Notes: a model not told the origin generated them from the letters alone. A DNA stretch of 64,000 bases from Methanoregula sp. (GCA_026625165.1 CP112999.1:62001-126000); one strand, 5' to 3'; numbered from the stretch's first letter, positions 51,739 to 61,474 are shown. A program made the numbers and translations.

Positions 51739-52125
51739 TCAAACAATATTTTCGTCCAGGATCTTTCTCCGGCGTATCGTAAAGAGTATTATTGATAAAC
51801 TGATGAAGAAAAGGAAAAAAGTAAACCGGCAAATAATTGCCTGGGATACCGGTACCCCTTGAGGAGAGAAGAAAAAACCGCCAATCAGAAAAAGCAGGGT
51901 TACGACACAGACCGTAGGAATTGCATAGTACCTGCTTGACCAGTAAGACAGGATAAGGGGAATGAAATACAGAAGCCAGACCGGTTCTCCCAGAGGAGTT
52001 ATGGTATCCATCAGATAGACTGCAAGGAGGACCAGTGCGACCACAATCACAATACCAAGATCCGAGGCAAGGGAACTGAGTACCTGGGTCACCTGGGATT
52101 GGTTACGATGTTTTGCAGGTGACAT
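51739..52125 (-). pseudogene. Truncated membrane sensor (N-terminal TM domain only)
   Basis: 128 residues from ATG 52125 (MSPAKHRNQSQVTQ). Four membrane helices (LGIVIVVALVLLAVYLM, WLLYFIPLILSYWS, AIPTVCVVTLLFLIGGFFF, FTFFLFFISLSIILFTI) form a module used as the N-terminus of PAS sensor kinases in these archaea, like that at 36368. The frame stops right after the last helix (RRRKILDENIV) with no PAS or kinase domain. The complete IS lies 190 bp further on. It looks like the stub of a larger gene. Confidence 0.6.
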
Positions 52126-52316
52126 ATAATACTCCGTCCGTAGCGGGAACTGGCATTTTCTGGGTATAATAACGTATTTTGGGGGTGTTGAAAATCCTTG
52201 TGATCTTCCTTTTTGCAACTCCGGCCCGGTTGTGACGATGCGACCCCGTGCAGGATATCAAATTTCGTCAAGTGTTAAAGAACAAAGGGTTCCTGAAAAG
52301 AAAAAAGGGAGATTTT

Positions 52317-54437
52317 TCAGATCATCGGCATGGGCACGTCCCGGTAATCCGGCCCGCCCGGCAGCTCGATGGTCTTGATCGTGGTGTTGATGTCTGCAAG
52401 ATCGGTGGCTACAATCTTTGCGGATGAGATGGTGTACAGGTTGCTCCCGATATAGAGCGAGCGTTTCACCTCGTTTGCCGAGCTGCCGTACCAGTAATAC
52501 CCGGAGCTGCCCGACCCGTGTTCGACAGTGCCGCGGAGCACAAATCCCGAAGCAGGGTCGACCCCGAAGACGTACGCCCCGTACCAGATGCGCTGCTGGT
52601 TGTCGTAATAACCGGGTTTCTGGACGACCGGTGTCATCGTTACCTGGCGGATCGGGAGGACGAGCAGGTTCTTTTCTTTGTCAAACAGGAACGCCTTGTG
52701 GTCGTACAGTGCTGCCGAATCGGTCCCCGATTCACCGATCTCGACTTTGCCGACCTGTTTCGGGTGCTCGACATCGCTCACGTCAAAGAGGGCGAGCTTG
52801 ACCCCGCGGGTGGAGACGCCGCCCCAGTCATTGGTCGCGGTCTCCTTGCCGACCCCGATGATGTGGGTACTGTCGTACGGGTGCAGGTAATCGGAGTAGC
52901 CCGGGATCTTGAGCTTGCCGAGGATCTTCGGGTGAGCCGGTGATGACAGGTCGATCACAAAGAACGGGTCGATCCGCTTGAACGTCACCATGTAGAGCCG
53001 GTCGCCGATGAACCTGGTTGAATAGATCTTCTCCTGCTCGGCGATGTGGGTGAGCGAGCCAATCGTCTTCATGCTGCCGTCAAGGACAAAGACGTTGTTG
53101 TACTCGTACTGTCCCCGGGTTGTCACAACATTCGAGGTTGTTGCGACCCGGAGGTTGCCGTTATACTCGTCCATCGCAAACTGGTTCTTTAAGTAACCGG
53201 ACACCTCGCCATTGGCCACGTACGCGATGTTCCCATTGCCGATCGCGATCTTGTGGATCACGGTTGTAGTCTGGTCATACTCCCGTTTCCGGATCGCCTC
53301 CTGCTCACCACTCTTCATCGCGGCAATGACCTCCTGCTTTTCGGCCTCGCCCAGTCTGTTGAACTCCTCGTACAGGATTGGGGCGGAGTCTGAAAAGCCG
53401 GATGAGACGCTGACCTTTTGGTCTGCAACCGCGATCTGCGGCCCGTCCGTATATGTCCGGTATACCGGGTGCCATTTCTGGTAGCTGACGTACATCGCGC
53501 CCTGTGAAACGTACAATATGTTGCCCGACCCGATCAAAAACGTCTTTGCATCTTTTTCTGCACCGGAGGTCGCGTCGATCGCGGTCACCGTCGAGAAGAC
53601 GTAATTGTACTCCGGGTTGTTAAAGTAATAGACATCCGGCTCGATGACGACCTTGCCACTCTCGCGGACCGAAGGCACAATAATATCATCATACGAATAC
53701 ACGCTCTCGCGGGTGAGCATGTACACGATCCCCTTAATCATGCGGGCGTCCACATAATCGCCGTCGATTGTGTACTCTTTGATGACAGCCGGGTTCTTCC
53801 GGTCCGAGATATCGTAGACAGTTGTATACGTGACCGGGCTCGCACGGTAGTACGGCGGCATCATCGCGACTTTTTCCATGCCCACGGTACTCCCGCTCAC
53901 GGTCCGGGAGGGTATATCGGAATTGCCTGTCGAGAAGAGCACGAGCCGGTCGCCGGTGATAAAGATCTCTTTTACTGTATCTGCAATCTCTGTCTTGGAG
54001 ATTACTTTCGCGCCCTGCGCAGGGTATGCGTCAACGATGGCAAGGGTGTTTCCCGATATGATGTAGATGTACCTGCCGTCGTTTTTTATAAAGTCCGGCT
54101 CATCCACTCCGGCGACCTGCACATTTGTTGTCGAGTAATCGGTTGTCCCGTACGTCCCGCTGAAATCAGCAGAGCTCTTCGCCGCATCCTGTGTTGCCAT
54201 CATGGGTGCTGCCACCGTCCCCTCGGCAAAACGGACCGACCCGTCCGTTACCCCGTACCCGTACTCCTGCACTTTCTGGGTGTTCTCTTTTATGTACTGT
54301 TTAATCTCGTCAGTGGAGCCAAACTTCTTTATCTCCCCTGCCGGTGCCATCGTTGTCGTGCCCATGCAGCCGCAGGCAAGGAGTGCGGACAGGAGCACGA
54401 GCGTGAGCCCCAGCCAGAGGATCGTGTGTCGCGCCAT
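52317..54437 (-). CDS. Secreted beta-propeller lipoprotein
   Basis: 706 residues. Signal peptide with a lipobox-like end (LSALLACGC), so probably lipid-anchored outside the cell. After a spacer, NVQVAGVDEPDFIKNDGRYIYIISG begins the repeated propeller domain known as the secreted C-terminal beta-propeller family (COG4880-like). Repeats show as YIYIISGNTLAIVD, DRLYMVTFKRIDPFFVIDLSSP and LYTISSAKIVATDLADI. Function unknown; surface binding is likely. A monocistronic gene with a short upstream region. Confidence 0.88.
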   Translation of the reverse strand: MARHTILWLGLTLVLLSALLACGCMGTTTMAPAGEIKKFGSTDEIKQYIKENTQKVQEYGYGVTDGSVRFAEGTVAAPMMATQDAAKSSADFSGTYGTTDYSTTNVQVAGVDEPDFIKNDGRYIYIISGNTLAIVDAYPAQGAKVISKTEIADTVKEIFITGDRLVLFSTGNSDIPSRTVSGSTVGMEKVAMMPPYYRASPVTYTTVYDISDRKNPAVIKEYTIDGDYVDARMIKGIVYMLTRESVYSYDDIIVPSVRESGKVVIEPDVYYFNNPEYNYVFSTVTAIDATSGAEKDAKTFLIGSGNILYVSQGAMYVSYQKWHPVYRTYTDGPQIAVADQKVSVSSGFSDSAPILYEEFNRLGEAEKQEVIAAMKSGEQEAIRKREYDQTTTVIHKIAIGNGNIAYVANGEVSGYLKNQFAMDEYNGNLRVATTSNVVTTRGQYEYNNVFVLDGSMKTIGSLTHIAEQEKIYSTRFIGDRLYMVTFKRIDPFFVIDLSSPAHPKILGKLKIPGYSDYLHPYDSTHIIGVGKETATNDWGGVSTRGVKLALFDVSDVEHPKQVGKVEIGESGTDSAALYDHKAFLFDKEKNLLVLPIRQVTMTPVVQKPGYYDNQQRIWYGAYVFGVDPASGFVLRGTVEHGSGSSGYYWYGSSANEVKRSLYIGSNLYTISSAKIVATDLADINTTIKTIELPGGPDYRDVPMPMI

Positions 54438-54632
54438 AATGTATCACGCAGGCTATTGTAGAGAAAAGGTCATTAATCTGGCGTTGACTGCGAATATATT
54501 CGAAGTAATGGAGTACATTGGCGCCGATAAGACATCGCCCGGTTCAATTGCCAGGCGCTTTTTAAAAAAACAGGCTGGTAAAAAAGTTGAAAACGATGAG
54601 GTTTTCGCCCGGACTGCCGGGCAAATGGCATG

Positions 54633-55208
54633 TCAGGGTGCCGGAACTGTCTCCTGTGCCTTGTGTGCGGTAAATGAGACGACAATGGCTGAAAGCCCCC
54701 CTATAACTGCAAACCCGCCTGCCACAAAGGGCAGAAGGGCAACGGTGATGAACGGGTTGATGAGCAGGATTATGCCAAAGATCAGGCTGAGGATGCCCAG
54801 CACACCGTTTCCGGCATCTTTTCTCGCAAATGCCTGGAAGAGGTGGGCCGCTCCGATGAAACACGCCCAGAACCCGATAAAGATGACAAAGAACGAGAGG
54901 ACAAAGAGCGTCGAGAAATACGGGTACATGAGGATGAGGATACCGGCAATGATGTTGATGATGGCAAGAAAGATCTTCCAGCCCCATTCGTTCCTGTCCA
55001 CAAAGACACTGCCAATCGCAAAGAACCCTCCGACAAGCCAGTACGCTCCCATGAACGTGACAAGGATGACGGTCGTAATCACAGGTGTCGTAAGGAACAA
55101 AATTCCGATGACAAGCGAAAGGATTCCCCACAGCAGCACCAGCCACCAGGGGAATATGCAGGCTTCACCCAGCACCATCGCTTCAGGACTCTTTGTTTCT
55201 TCTGTCAT
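54633..55208 (-). CDS. HdeD-like (DUF308) membrane protein
   Basis: 191 residues with six membrane helices in three similar pairs: WWLVLLWGILSLVIGILFL, GAYWLVGGFFAIGSVF, IFLAIINIIAGILILMYP, FVIFIGFWACFIGAAHL, GVLGILSLIFGIILLINP and GGFAVIGGLSAIVVS. This triple helix-pair repeat is the DUF308/HdeD pattern. HdeD relates to acid resistance in enterobacteria; the archaeal role is unknown. It stands alone. Confidence 0.88.
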   Translation of the reverse strand: MTEETKSPEAMVLGEACIFPWWLVLLWGILSLVIGILFLTTPVITTVILVTFMGAYWLVGGFFAIGSVFVDRNEWGWKIFLAIINIIAGILILMYPYFSTLFVLSFFVIFIGFWACFIGAAHLFQAFARKDAGNGVLGILSLIFGIILLINPFITVALLPFVAGGFAVIGGLSAIVVSFTAHKAQETVPAP

Positions 55209-55602
55209 GGTGTTACCAGATCATGGATTGGATTTGTGCTAATTATAATTTTGGCTCTGTAGAAATGCTTAGAAATCCCGGCTCTTAACGCTCCGGGGGT
55301 GTTTGCCGTTCACGCAGGGAAGGGCAAACTGGAGAAGATATCCATCAGGATATCTTCGATTTGGCCCCCGCCGCTGCCGCATCCCCCACAATGCGATATC
55401 ACTGGAACAAGTTAGGGCAATATGGATAATAGAAACGAGGTTTTCTAATGATTCATAATTTTCTATTATTCTAAAATCTGCAGAAATGTGTTTGGAATAC
55501 AAATATCATAACCGGTCCAGACTGCCCGCCGCAAATCTCCTTTTAAAAATAAAAAAGAAACTCCATCATCAGGATGTTCCCCATGCTCAGGCACATCCCC
55601 CC
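55209..55602. other. Intergenic region with a possible IS end
   Basis: 394 bp. GGCTCTGTAGAA at 55253-55264 equals the terminal repeat of the complete IS at 50541. No matching opposite end was found. A 77-residue minus-strand frame (55269-55502) lies next to it; its end (GKHPRSVKSRDF, stop, AFLQSQ) would read into the repeat as in the intact transposase, so this may be a remnant of another element. Not certain. Confidence 0.4.
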
Positions 55603-56736
55603 TCACTGCTTTTCCGTCGCTTTTGTCAGCTTCTCCACATTGCTTTTTGTAAAGAACCCGTCAAAATCCCCGTACCGCTGGATGTACTCGGTGACAAGCA
55701 TCGTGTGCGGGGATGGCACGGAAAAGATCTGCCGGAGCCCATCATCCGGGGAACCGACAAGGTCGAGCAGGAATCCAAGCCCGTCAGCCTTTAATGCATC
55801 TACGGTTTTTACGATCATTTCAGTGCGAAACGCGATATGGTGCACACGGGTGCCGTAGTTGAGGATGAACTTCTCCGTGGGCCCCGCAGCAGCATTCCCG
55901 GTATCCGGTTCGATCCCGGAAGTAAAGACCATCGCAAAGTCATCAGGCTCTCTCCGGGCCACACTCGTTATGGAGTTGAGCGACTTTACGTACACCGCAA
56001 AATCGTAGTGGTAATTTGTCAGCAACAGGAATTCGAGTATTGCAGCGTTGCGCTCCAGCGCCCTGACCCGTGTCGCCGCATGGTCGAGTTTCCCGATGCC
56101 ATTTAAGTATTTCATTGGAGGTTTTACCGGCAACATGGTATCGGTCACGCCCTGTACCGGCCGGAACGAGTGCCGGTCATTGTGCCACTCGACAAACCCC
56201 AGCGAGTTGCCTGTGAAGCGCGAGGGGGCCGTCTGGATGAACAGCCCGTCACTGAGCCGGGCCGGTTCCTGCGTCAGGAACCGTATGCCCCGTTCCCGCT
56301 GGATCTTTACGTAACTGGAAATATCTGTAGTTGTAAACACAAAGGTTTCAAGCCGTGTATTCCGGTGTTTTTTGGCGGCCGGTGCTGTATTGAACGGGGA
56401 GAACGGGTTTGCCCCCTGTGTGCGGTTATGGAGGATGACCGATGCTGACCCCCCCCGTGACAGCTTACAGGTGCGTGCAAACCGGTCTCTGTACATCTCC
56501 GTGCACTCATGCCCGGTATACCGGAGGATCTCTTCTGCTGCCCCAAGGAACGTGTGGTGTTCGGTACTGATAATTACAGAATCCAGGCCGCCGACAAGCC
56601 CTTCAAGCCCGGCATCCTTTCGCGAGTCGATGATGAGCGGCGCCTGCTCCAGGATCTCCATCTCCTGCCGGGCAGAGCCGTCGCCTTCCGATTGTGCCGT
56701 CAATTTCAGACCCTCACGTACAGCATAATGCTGCAC
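55603..56736 (-). CDS. 4-hydroxyphenylpyruvate dioxygenase-like VOC protein
   Basis: 377 residues with two VOC modules. The N-terminal one has GGLDSVIISTEHHTFLGAAEEIL; the C-terminal, catalytic one has KLDHAATRV, VHHIAFRT and LVTEYIQRYGDF, which supply the His, His and Glu iron ligands of HPPD. The order, size and spacing agree with HPPD and its relatives. Classical HPPD needs O2, which is odd for a strict anaerobe, so the substrate or reaction may differ, or the enzyme detoxifies O2. It is divergent from the membrane protein gene at 56820. Confidence 0.85.
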   Translation of the reverse strand: MQHYAVREGLKLTAQSEGDGSARQEMEILEQAPLIIDSRKDAGLEGLVGGLDSVIISTEHHTFLGAAEEILRYTGHECTEMYRDRFARTCKLSRGGSASVILHNRTQGANPFSPFNTAPAAKKHRNTRLETFVFTTTDISSYVKIQRERGIRFLTQEPARLSDGLFIQTAPSRFTGNSLGFVEWHNDRHSFRPVQGVTDTMLPVKPPMKYLNGIGKLDHAATRVRALERNAAILEFLLLTNYHYDFAVYVKSLNSITSVARREPDDFAMVFTSGIEPDTGNAAAGPTEKFILNYGTRVHHIAFRTEMIVKTVDALKADGLGFLLDLVGSPDDGLRQIFSVPSPHTMLVTEYIQRYGDFDGFFTKSNVEKLTKATEKQ

Positions 56737-56819
56737 TGCAGTAATAATGCTAATGCCAATACCGGCATCAGGGATAAACCATAATTATAAAACCGTATAA
56801 TATGGGATAAGGTGCATGT

Positions 56820-57404
56820 ATGAAACTCGAGCAAAAACCAACCTATACGTTCCTCATCCTGCTTATTGCGCTTATCCTCATCAACACGGTGCTCGCCCGT
56901 TTTGCCATCCTTGCCGTCCCGTTCGGGAATGTATCCGGAGTTTCCAACCTGTATTTCGCGGTTGCGGTCATGATCCTGTTTACCCTGTGGTTCGGGGGCT
57001 ATGGAGCAGTTGCCGCGTACGCAGGTACATTCATCGGTGCCGGTGTTCTCTCGGGCATGCCACCTGCGGTCATCTGGTACTGGTCGCTTGCAGGGCTCTG
57101 GCAGGTGCTGATCCCGCTCGTCGCCCTGCGGATGCTCGATGTTGACATAAGCCTTGGCAGACGCCGCGATATAATGATCTTTGTTATCTTCGGCATCATT
57201 GTCAACAATGCTTTCGGGGCGCTCTGGGGCGCAGTTACGCTCTCGCTTGGCAACGAGATCGCGTGGACCCAGGTCTCACCTGTATTTTTTGCATGGTTTA
57301 TCGGGAACGTCATCGTAACTACGCTGATTGTACCGCTCGCGCTCCGGTATGTGACTCCCAAAATCGAAAGATCAAAGGTCTTTGTGCGGAATTACTGGTA
57401 CTGA
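56820..57404 (+). CDS. MASE1-like or transporter-like membrane protein
   Basis: 194 residues with about five to six membrane helices (for example YTFLILLIALILINTVLARF, VAVMILFTLWFGGYGAVAAYAG and IMIFVIFGIIVNNAFGALWGAV). The pattern resembles MASE1-type sensor membrane domains and small ECF-like transport components, but no attached signalling domain is present. ATG 56820 is preceded by a short A+T-rich stretch (TATAATATGG) that may be its promoter. Function unknown. Confidence 0.7.
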   Translation: MKLEQKPTYTFLILLIALILINTVLARFAILAVPFGNVSGVSNLYFAVAVMILFTLWFGGYGAVAAYAGTFIGAGVLSGMPPAVIWYWSLAGLWQVLIPLVALRMLDVDISLGRRRDIMIFVIFGIIVNNAFGALWGAVTLSLGNEIAWTQVSPVFFAWFIGNVIVTTLIVPLALRYVTPKIERSKVFVRNYWY

Positions 57405-57439
57405 TAAGACAAAACTCCCGCCCCCCCTCTTTTTAAAAA

Positions 57440-58087
57440 TTATTTTTCCGTTGACTGGCTGCCGGAGTGACCGATCATGCCGATGACAACAAATAACACC
57501 GGGATGAGCAGGTAGCATATCATCGAATTCGATGGTGAAAAAAACGAGACACAAATGCCAAGCATTGCGACAAACGGCATTACCATCCCCCGGCGTATTC
57601 CGTTAGCTGCATCAATGGTGCTGATCTCAGCAGACGTGATTTTTGGGTGGTGTACCAGATAGTACCACTGGCAGAGAAAAAGAGTCCCGATGATGAGCAT
57701 GTTGAAGTGAAACAGGTCAACTGCGATCGGCACGTTCGAATAATCCCCGCTCAGATTTGTGGTAAACGGCATGAGCACGATAAATGCAAGTATGAGCAGG
57801 TTCAGCCGGACCAGCAACGGATCTATCGTGCGCACAAAATGGAACTGCCGGTGGTGCAGGAGCCAGAACGAGGCAAGGATAAAGAAGGCGATAAAAAACG
57901 AGAAGAATTCCGTATGCATCCCGATAACGCGGGCGGGGAGCTCTGTCGCTGCCTGTTCTTTTGTCAGGATTGGAACAGTAAGGCCGACGACAAGCAGCGT
58001 CATCGCAAATGCAAAGATGCCGTCAACCAGCGCTTCCACGCGGTTCTTCGATATCTGGTAATCCCTTTCAGGTTCCTGCCCGCTCAT
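57440..58087 (-). CDS. TMEM175-family (DUF1211) potassium channel-like protein
   Basis: 215 residues with six membrane helices. The first helix carries the family motif, here RVEALVDGIFAFAMTLLVV, in which the usual Phe-Ser-Asp is changed to Leu-Val-Asp. LLHHRQFHFVRTIDP follows in the third helix region. Prokaryotic TMEM175 proteins form tetrameric potassium channels without the classical selectivity filter. The altered motif may alter gating. It is convergent with the gene at 56820. Confidence 0.85.
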   Translation of the reverse strand: MSGQEPERDYQISKNRVEALVDGIFAFAMTLLVVGLTVPILTKEQAATELPARVIGMHTEFFSFFIAFFILASFWLLHHRQFHFVRTIDPLLVRLNLLILAFIVLMPFTTNLSGDYSNVPIAVDLFHFNMLIIGTLFLCQWYYLVHHPKITSAEISTIDAANGIRRGMVMPFVAMLGICVSFFSPSNSMICYLLIPVLFVVIGMIGHSGSQSTEK

Positions 58088-58229
58088 GAAAACCTGTCCA
58101 TCCTGCAGATAATCGCCATACAGTCACTTATGAAAAATGGGAACAGGCAGCTTTTATGTGTTTGCAGCTGCTGCGCTATCGTGCATCTTTATCCATCCCC
58201 CCTGCACACAATCTCATGGTGGCACTGAT

Positions 58230-58895
58230 ATGAAGATCCTTGGAATCAACGGGAGCCCGAAAGGCGAAAAGAGCCAGACGCGCCGGCTTGTGATGGCTGT
58301 CCTTGAAGGGGCGCGTAAGATGGGTGCAGACGTGACATTTGTCGATATCTGCAGCCTTGAGATCAGGTATTGCACCGCGTGCGGTACCTGTTATACGAAT
58401 GGCGAATGTATCCATGACGATGATTTCCCGGCACTCCTTGAGAAGATGCTCGATGCGGACGGCATCGTGCTGGGCTCACCCAACTACATCAACTCGGTCA
58501 CTGCCCAGCTCAAGACGATGTTCGACCGGATGGCGGACTCGATCCACTGCCAGTATTTCACCGGGAAGTACGGGTGCGCTGTATCGACGGCAGGAGGGTC
58601 CATGGCAGAAGAGGTTGCAGATTACATGAACGCAGCGCTGCTCCACCTCGGTGCGACCACCGTCGGCAGGGTTGGAGTGAACCTGATGGGCAACCCGGAG
58701 GCGATAGTACCTGCGGAGAAGAAAGCAAAGGAGCTGGGGCAAAAACTTGCCGACGCGATCAAGACGGGCTGGAAAGACCCTGCACAAGCCCGGATGCAGG
58801 CTGAACAGAGGGAGTATTTCAAACGCCTTGTTGCCTTCAACAAGGACCTCTGGACGCACGAGTACGACCACTGGAAGACGATGGGCTGGCTGTAA
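58230..58895 (+). CDS. Iron-sulfur flavoprotein (NADPH-dependent FMN reductase-like)
   Basis: 221 residues from ATG 58230 (MKILGINGSPKGEKSQTRRL); the frame is open to 58137. Flavodoxin-like FMN site at GSPKGEKSQT, then GIVLGSPNYINSVTAQLKTMFDR. The compact Cys motif CTACGTCYTNGEC holds a [4Fe-4S] cluster, as in the Isf family of methanogens. Isf proteins accept electrons from ferredoxin and can reduce O2 or H2O2. A His/Tyr-rich tail ends the protein. Single gene. Confidence 0.92.
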   Translation: MKILGINGSPKGEKSQTRRLVMAVLEGARKMGADVTFVDICSLEIRYCTACGTCYTNGECIHDDDFPALLEKMLDADGIVLGSPNYINSVTAQLKTMFDRMADSIHCQYFTGKYGCAVSTAGGSMAEEVADYMNAALLHLGATTVGRVGVNLMGNPEAIVPAEKKAKELGQKLADAIKTGWKDPAQARMQAEQREYFKRLVAFNKDLWTHEYDHWKTMGWL

Positions 58896-58903
58896 GGACC
58901 CGG

Positions 58904-60154
58904 TCAGTCCTTTTTACTGGTGGGACCGGAGTTTTCCCCATCTCCCGATGAGAGCAATCTGATCCGGTAACCCGCCTGTTCCAGTGCACGGGAGAGTGAA
59001 CCGATGTGCCCTTTTCCCCGTGTTTCTATCTCGATTGTAACCCTCACCTCGTGCACAGGAAGATCATATGCCCCCTGCTCATGGTGGATATGGAGGATAT
59101 TCCCCTGCTCCTGTGCCACCGCTGCAAGGAACCGGGCAAGGGCACCCGGCTGGTCATCGAGCACCACCGAGCACCGCATAATCCTGCCGCGACGGATGAG
59201 CGCGTGATGGATGGTCCGCTCCAGGTGCGGGCTGTCGATGTTGCCCCCGCTGATGACAAGGACGACGGTGCTTTCGGCTTTGACCGGCACCGAACCGCTC
59301 AGCAGGGCAGCAAGCGGTATGGCGCCCGCACCCTCTGCGACCACTTTCTTGCGCTCAATGAGCCAGAGCATAGCATCTGCGATAGCGTCCTCACCGGCAA
59401 TTACGATCTTCTCTACGAGGTTGCGGATGACCGGGAGAGTGAGCGTGCCGGTCTGCGCGACCCGGATCCCGTCAGCAAGTGACGGCCGGGTAGGAATACA
59501 GGTGGGATTGGCCGAGCGGAGCGCGTCATATGCCGACGGGCATCCCTCTGCCTGGACCCCGATGATACGGGCAGCCGGGCGCTGCGCCCTGACCGCGGTT
59601 GCGATCCCGGCGATTAACCCGCCTCCGCCGACCGGGACAATGATCATATCAGTTTCGGGGAGGTCGTCAAGGATCTCAATCCCGATCGTTCCCTGCCCGG
59701 CAATGACCTCCTCATCATCATAGGGGTGGATAAACAGCATGCCCTGCAGGGAGAGTTTTTTTGCGTGCCCGACACTCTCCTCAAGGGTCTGGCCATGGAT
59801 GATGACCTTTGCGCCATACCCCCGTGTAGCCTCCTGTTTTGCAAGGGATGCCCATTCCGGCATGACGATGGTTGCCGCAATACCGGCACGGTGCGCCGCC
59901 ACCGCCACCCCCTGCGCATGGTTACCCGCAGATGCCGCGACAACACCATGGGTTACTGAAGTTTTAAGGTTGCAGAGAATTTTGTTTGTCGCCCCTCGGA
60001 CTTTAAACGATCCCGCCTTCTGGAGTGTCTCGAGCTTCAGGTACACGCGGGCGCCGGTCATCTCCGAGAATGTGGGTGAAAAAACCAACGGGGTCCTTAT
60101 GATATGGTCTGCGATCCTTGCATGTGCATCCCTGATTGCTCCGGGCGTGATCAT
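58904..60154 (-). CDS. ilvA: Threonine ammonia-lyase (threonine dehydratase)
   Basis: 416 residues from ATG 60154 (MITPGAIRDAHARI); ATG 60181 is an alternative. PLP lysine in KAGSFKVRGATNKI, the phosphate-binding VPVGGGGLIAG, and SAGNHAQG. The last 80 residues form an ACT-like regulatory domain (RCSVVLDDQPGALARFLAAV). It deaminates threonine to 2-oxobutanoate for isoleucine synthesis or catabolism. The single ACT domain suggests allosteric control. A single gene between the flavoprotein and the HEAT-repeat protein. Confidence 0.92.
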   Translation of the reverse strand: MITPGAIRDAHARIADHIIRTPLVFSPTFSEMTGARVYLKLETLQKAGSFKVRGATNKILCNLKTSVTHGVVAASAGNHAQGVAVAAHRAGIAATIVMPEWASLAKQEATRGYGAKVIIHGQTLEESVGHAKKLSLQGMLFIHPYDDEEVIAGQGTIGIEILDDLPETDMIIVPVGGGGLIAGIATAVRAQRPAARIIGVQAEGCPSAYDALRSANPTCIPTRPSLADGIRVAQTGTLTLPVIRNLVEKIVIAGEDAIADAMLWLIERKKVVAEGAGAIPLAALLSGSVPVKAESTVVLVISGGNIDSPHLERTIHHALIRRGRIMRCSVVLDDQPGALARFLAAVAQEQGNILHIHHEQGAYDLPVHEVRVTIEIETRGKGHIGSLSRALEQAGYRIRLLSSGDGENSGPTSKKD

Positions 60155-60286
60155 CAATGAGTTCCATGCCTGCAAAGGCAAAAACGTTGCGGCTCAGGCT
60201 GCAGGGTCTGGCGGGCAATCACCTGTTTGTTAACAGAAATTTTTTTAAAAAAAGATAATTCTTTGATATTTTACCGGATGTTGTTA

Positions 60287-61474
60287 TTACGCAGCGCCCC
60301 TCTTTTTGATCATTTCGAGCGCTTCGAACGCTTCCCTGCGGACTGCCATATTCTCATCGGTAAGCAGGGCGGTTAAGTGATCGACTGCTTTTGTATCCCC
60401 GATTTCGCCGAGCAGGAGTGCCGCCCGCTTGCGGACATCACTCTGGTTGTCCTTGAGGACCATGATGAGCGGGGTTGTTGCGGGCTGGCCGATCATCCAG
60501 AGTGCTTCCATTGCGCCGGTCCTGACCATAAGGTCGCCCTCGCGGAAGACCTGCATGAGGGGGGCGATTGTCGGCACACCGATCGCTGCAAGAGATTTGA
60601 CGACCTCGGTGCGGACAGCCCGGTCCGGGTCGTTGAGTGTCTCTATGATGACCGGGACTGCTTTTGTGTTCCCGATCTGCCCCAGCACCTCGGCCGCTCC
60701 TTTCCGTATGCCAGCGTTTGCATCTCCCATCGCCCGTATGAGGGGCTCCACCGATGGCTCCCCGATTGTGACGAGCGCAAGGGCAGCTCTCCGCTGGACA
60801 TCCTCGTTCTGGTCGATAAGGGCCCGGATAAGCGGCTCTATTGACAGGTCGCCAAGAGCGCAGAGCGTTGCCATCGCTGCCATCCGGACTGGCTCTTTTG
60901 AATCGTTGAGGCTTTCAATCAGGGGGCCTACCGACTGTGCATTCCCGATCCTCCCGAGTGCGATTGCCGCATCCCTGCGGACACCGGCGTCCTGGTCTTT
61001 GAGTGCCTCAATAAGCGGGGATACTGCACGTCCATCACCCATATTGCCGAGAGCCTGTACTGCGCCGCGACGGATGAGGGGGTGTGGGTATTTGGTCGCC
61101 GCAACAAGGGGGCCGAATGAAGGTTCGCCAATGAGCAGAAGCGCACGGATTGTCTCCTGCCTGACATCATCAGCAGGTTCGGTCAATGCCTGGATAAGGG
61201 GATCGAGTGCCGGTGCACCGATTTTGCCAAGAGTGTCAGCAGAACCACGCCGGATAATCCAGTACTCGTCTTTTAACCCGCGGATAAGAGGTTCGATGAA
61301 CGGTTCTCCCAGATCCCCGACAGATCGTACTGCATTCCAGCGGGTGTCGAGGTCGCCTTCCGTGAGTGCTTTGAGGAAGGTCTCGTAACGCTCCTTCTGG
61401 CTGCGCAGCCTCTCCTCTTCCTCTTCACGCTTCCCTGACCTGAAAAGATTCAGGAATTTTTTTATAATTGCCAT
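60287..61474 (-). CDS. HEAT-repeat (PBS-lyase type) scaffold protein
   Basis: 395 residues from ATG 61474 (MAIIKKFLNLF), preceded by GGAGG at the right distance. After a basic/acidic head (RSGKREEEEERLRSQKE) come about eleven repeats of 31 residues, such as VRRDAAIALGRIGNAQSVGPLIESLND and VRKRAALLLGEIGDTKAVDHL. This is the E-Z type HEAT repeat found in phycobilisome lyases and many archaeal proteins. It acts as a protein-binding scaffold; partners are unknown. Confidence 0.92.
   Translation of the reverse strand: MAIIKKFLNLFRSGKREEEEERLRSQKERYETFLKALTEGDLDTRWNAVRSVGDLGEPFIEPLIRGLKDEYWIIRRGSADTLGKIGAPALDPLIQALTEPADDVRQETIRALLLIGEPSFGPLVAATKYPHPLIRRGAVQALGNMGDGRAVSPLIEALKDQDAGVRRDAAIALGRIGNAQSVGPLIESLNDSKEPVRMAAMATLCALGDLSIEPLIRALIDQNEDVQRRAALALVTIGEPSVEPLIRAMGDANAGIRKGAAEVLGQIGNTKAVPVIIETLNDPDRAVRTEVVKSLAAIGVPTIAPLMQVFREGDLMVRTGAMEALWMIGQPATTPLIMVLKDNQSDVRKRAALLLGEIGDTKAVDHLTALLTDENMAVRREAFEALEMIKKRGAA

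Noticed and set aside
55269-55502. 77-residue minus-strand gene
   Set aside because: No family and no ribosome binding site; only its position next to an IS-like repeat is notable.
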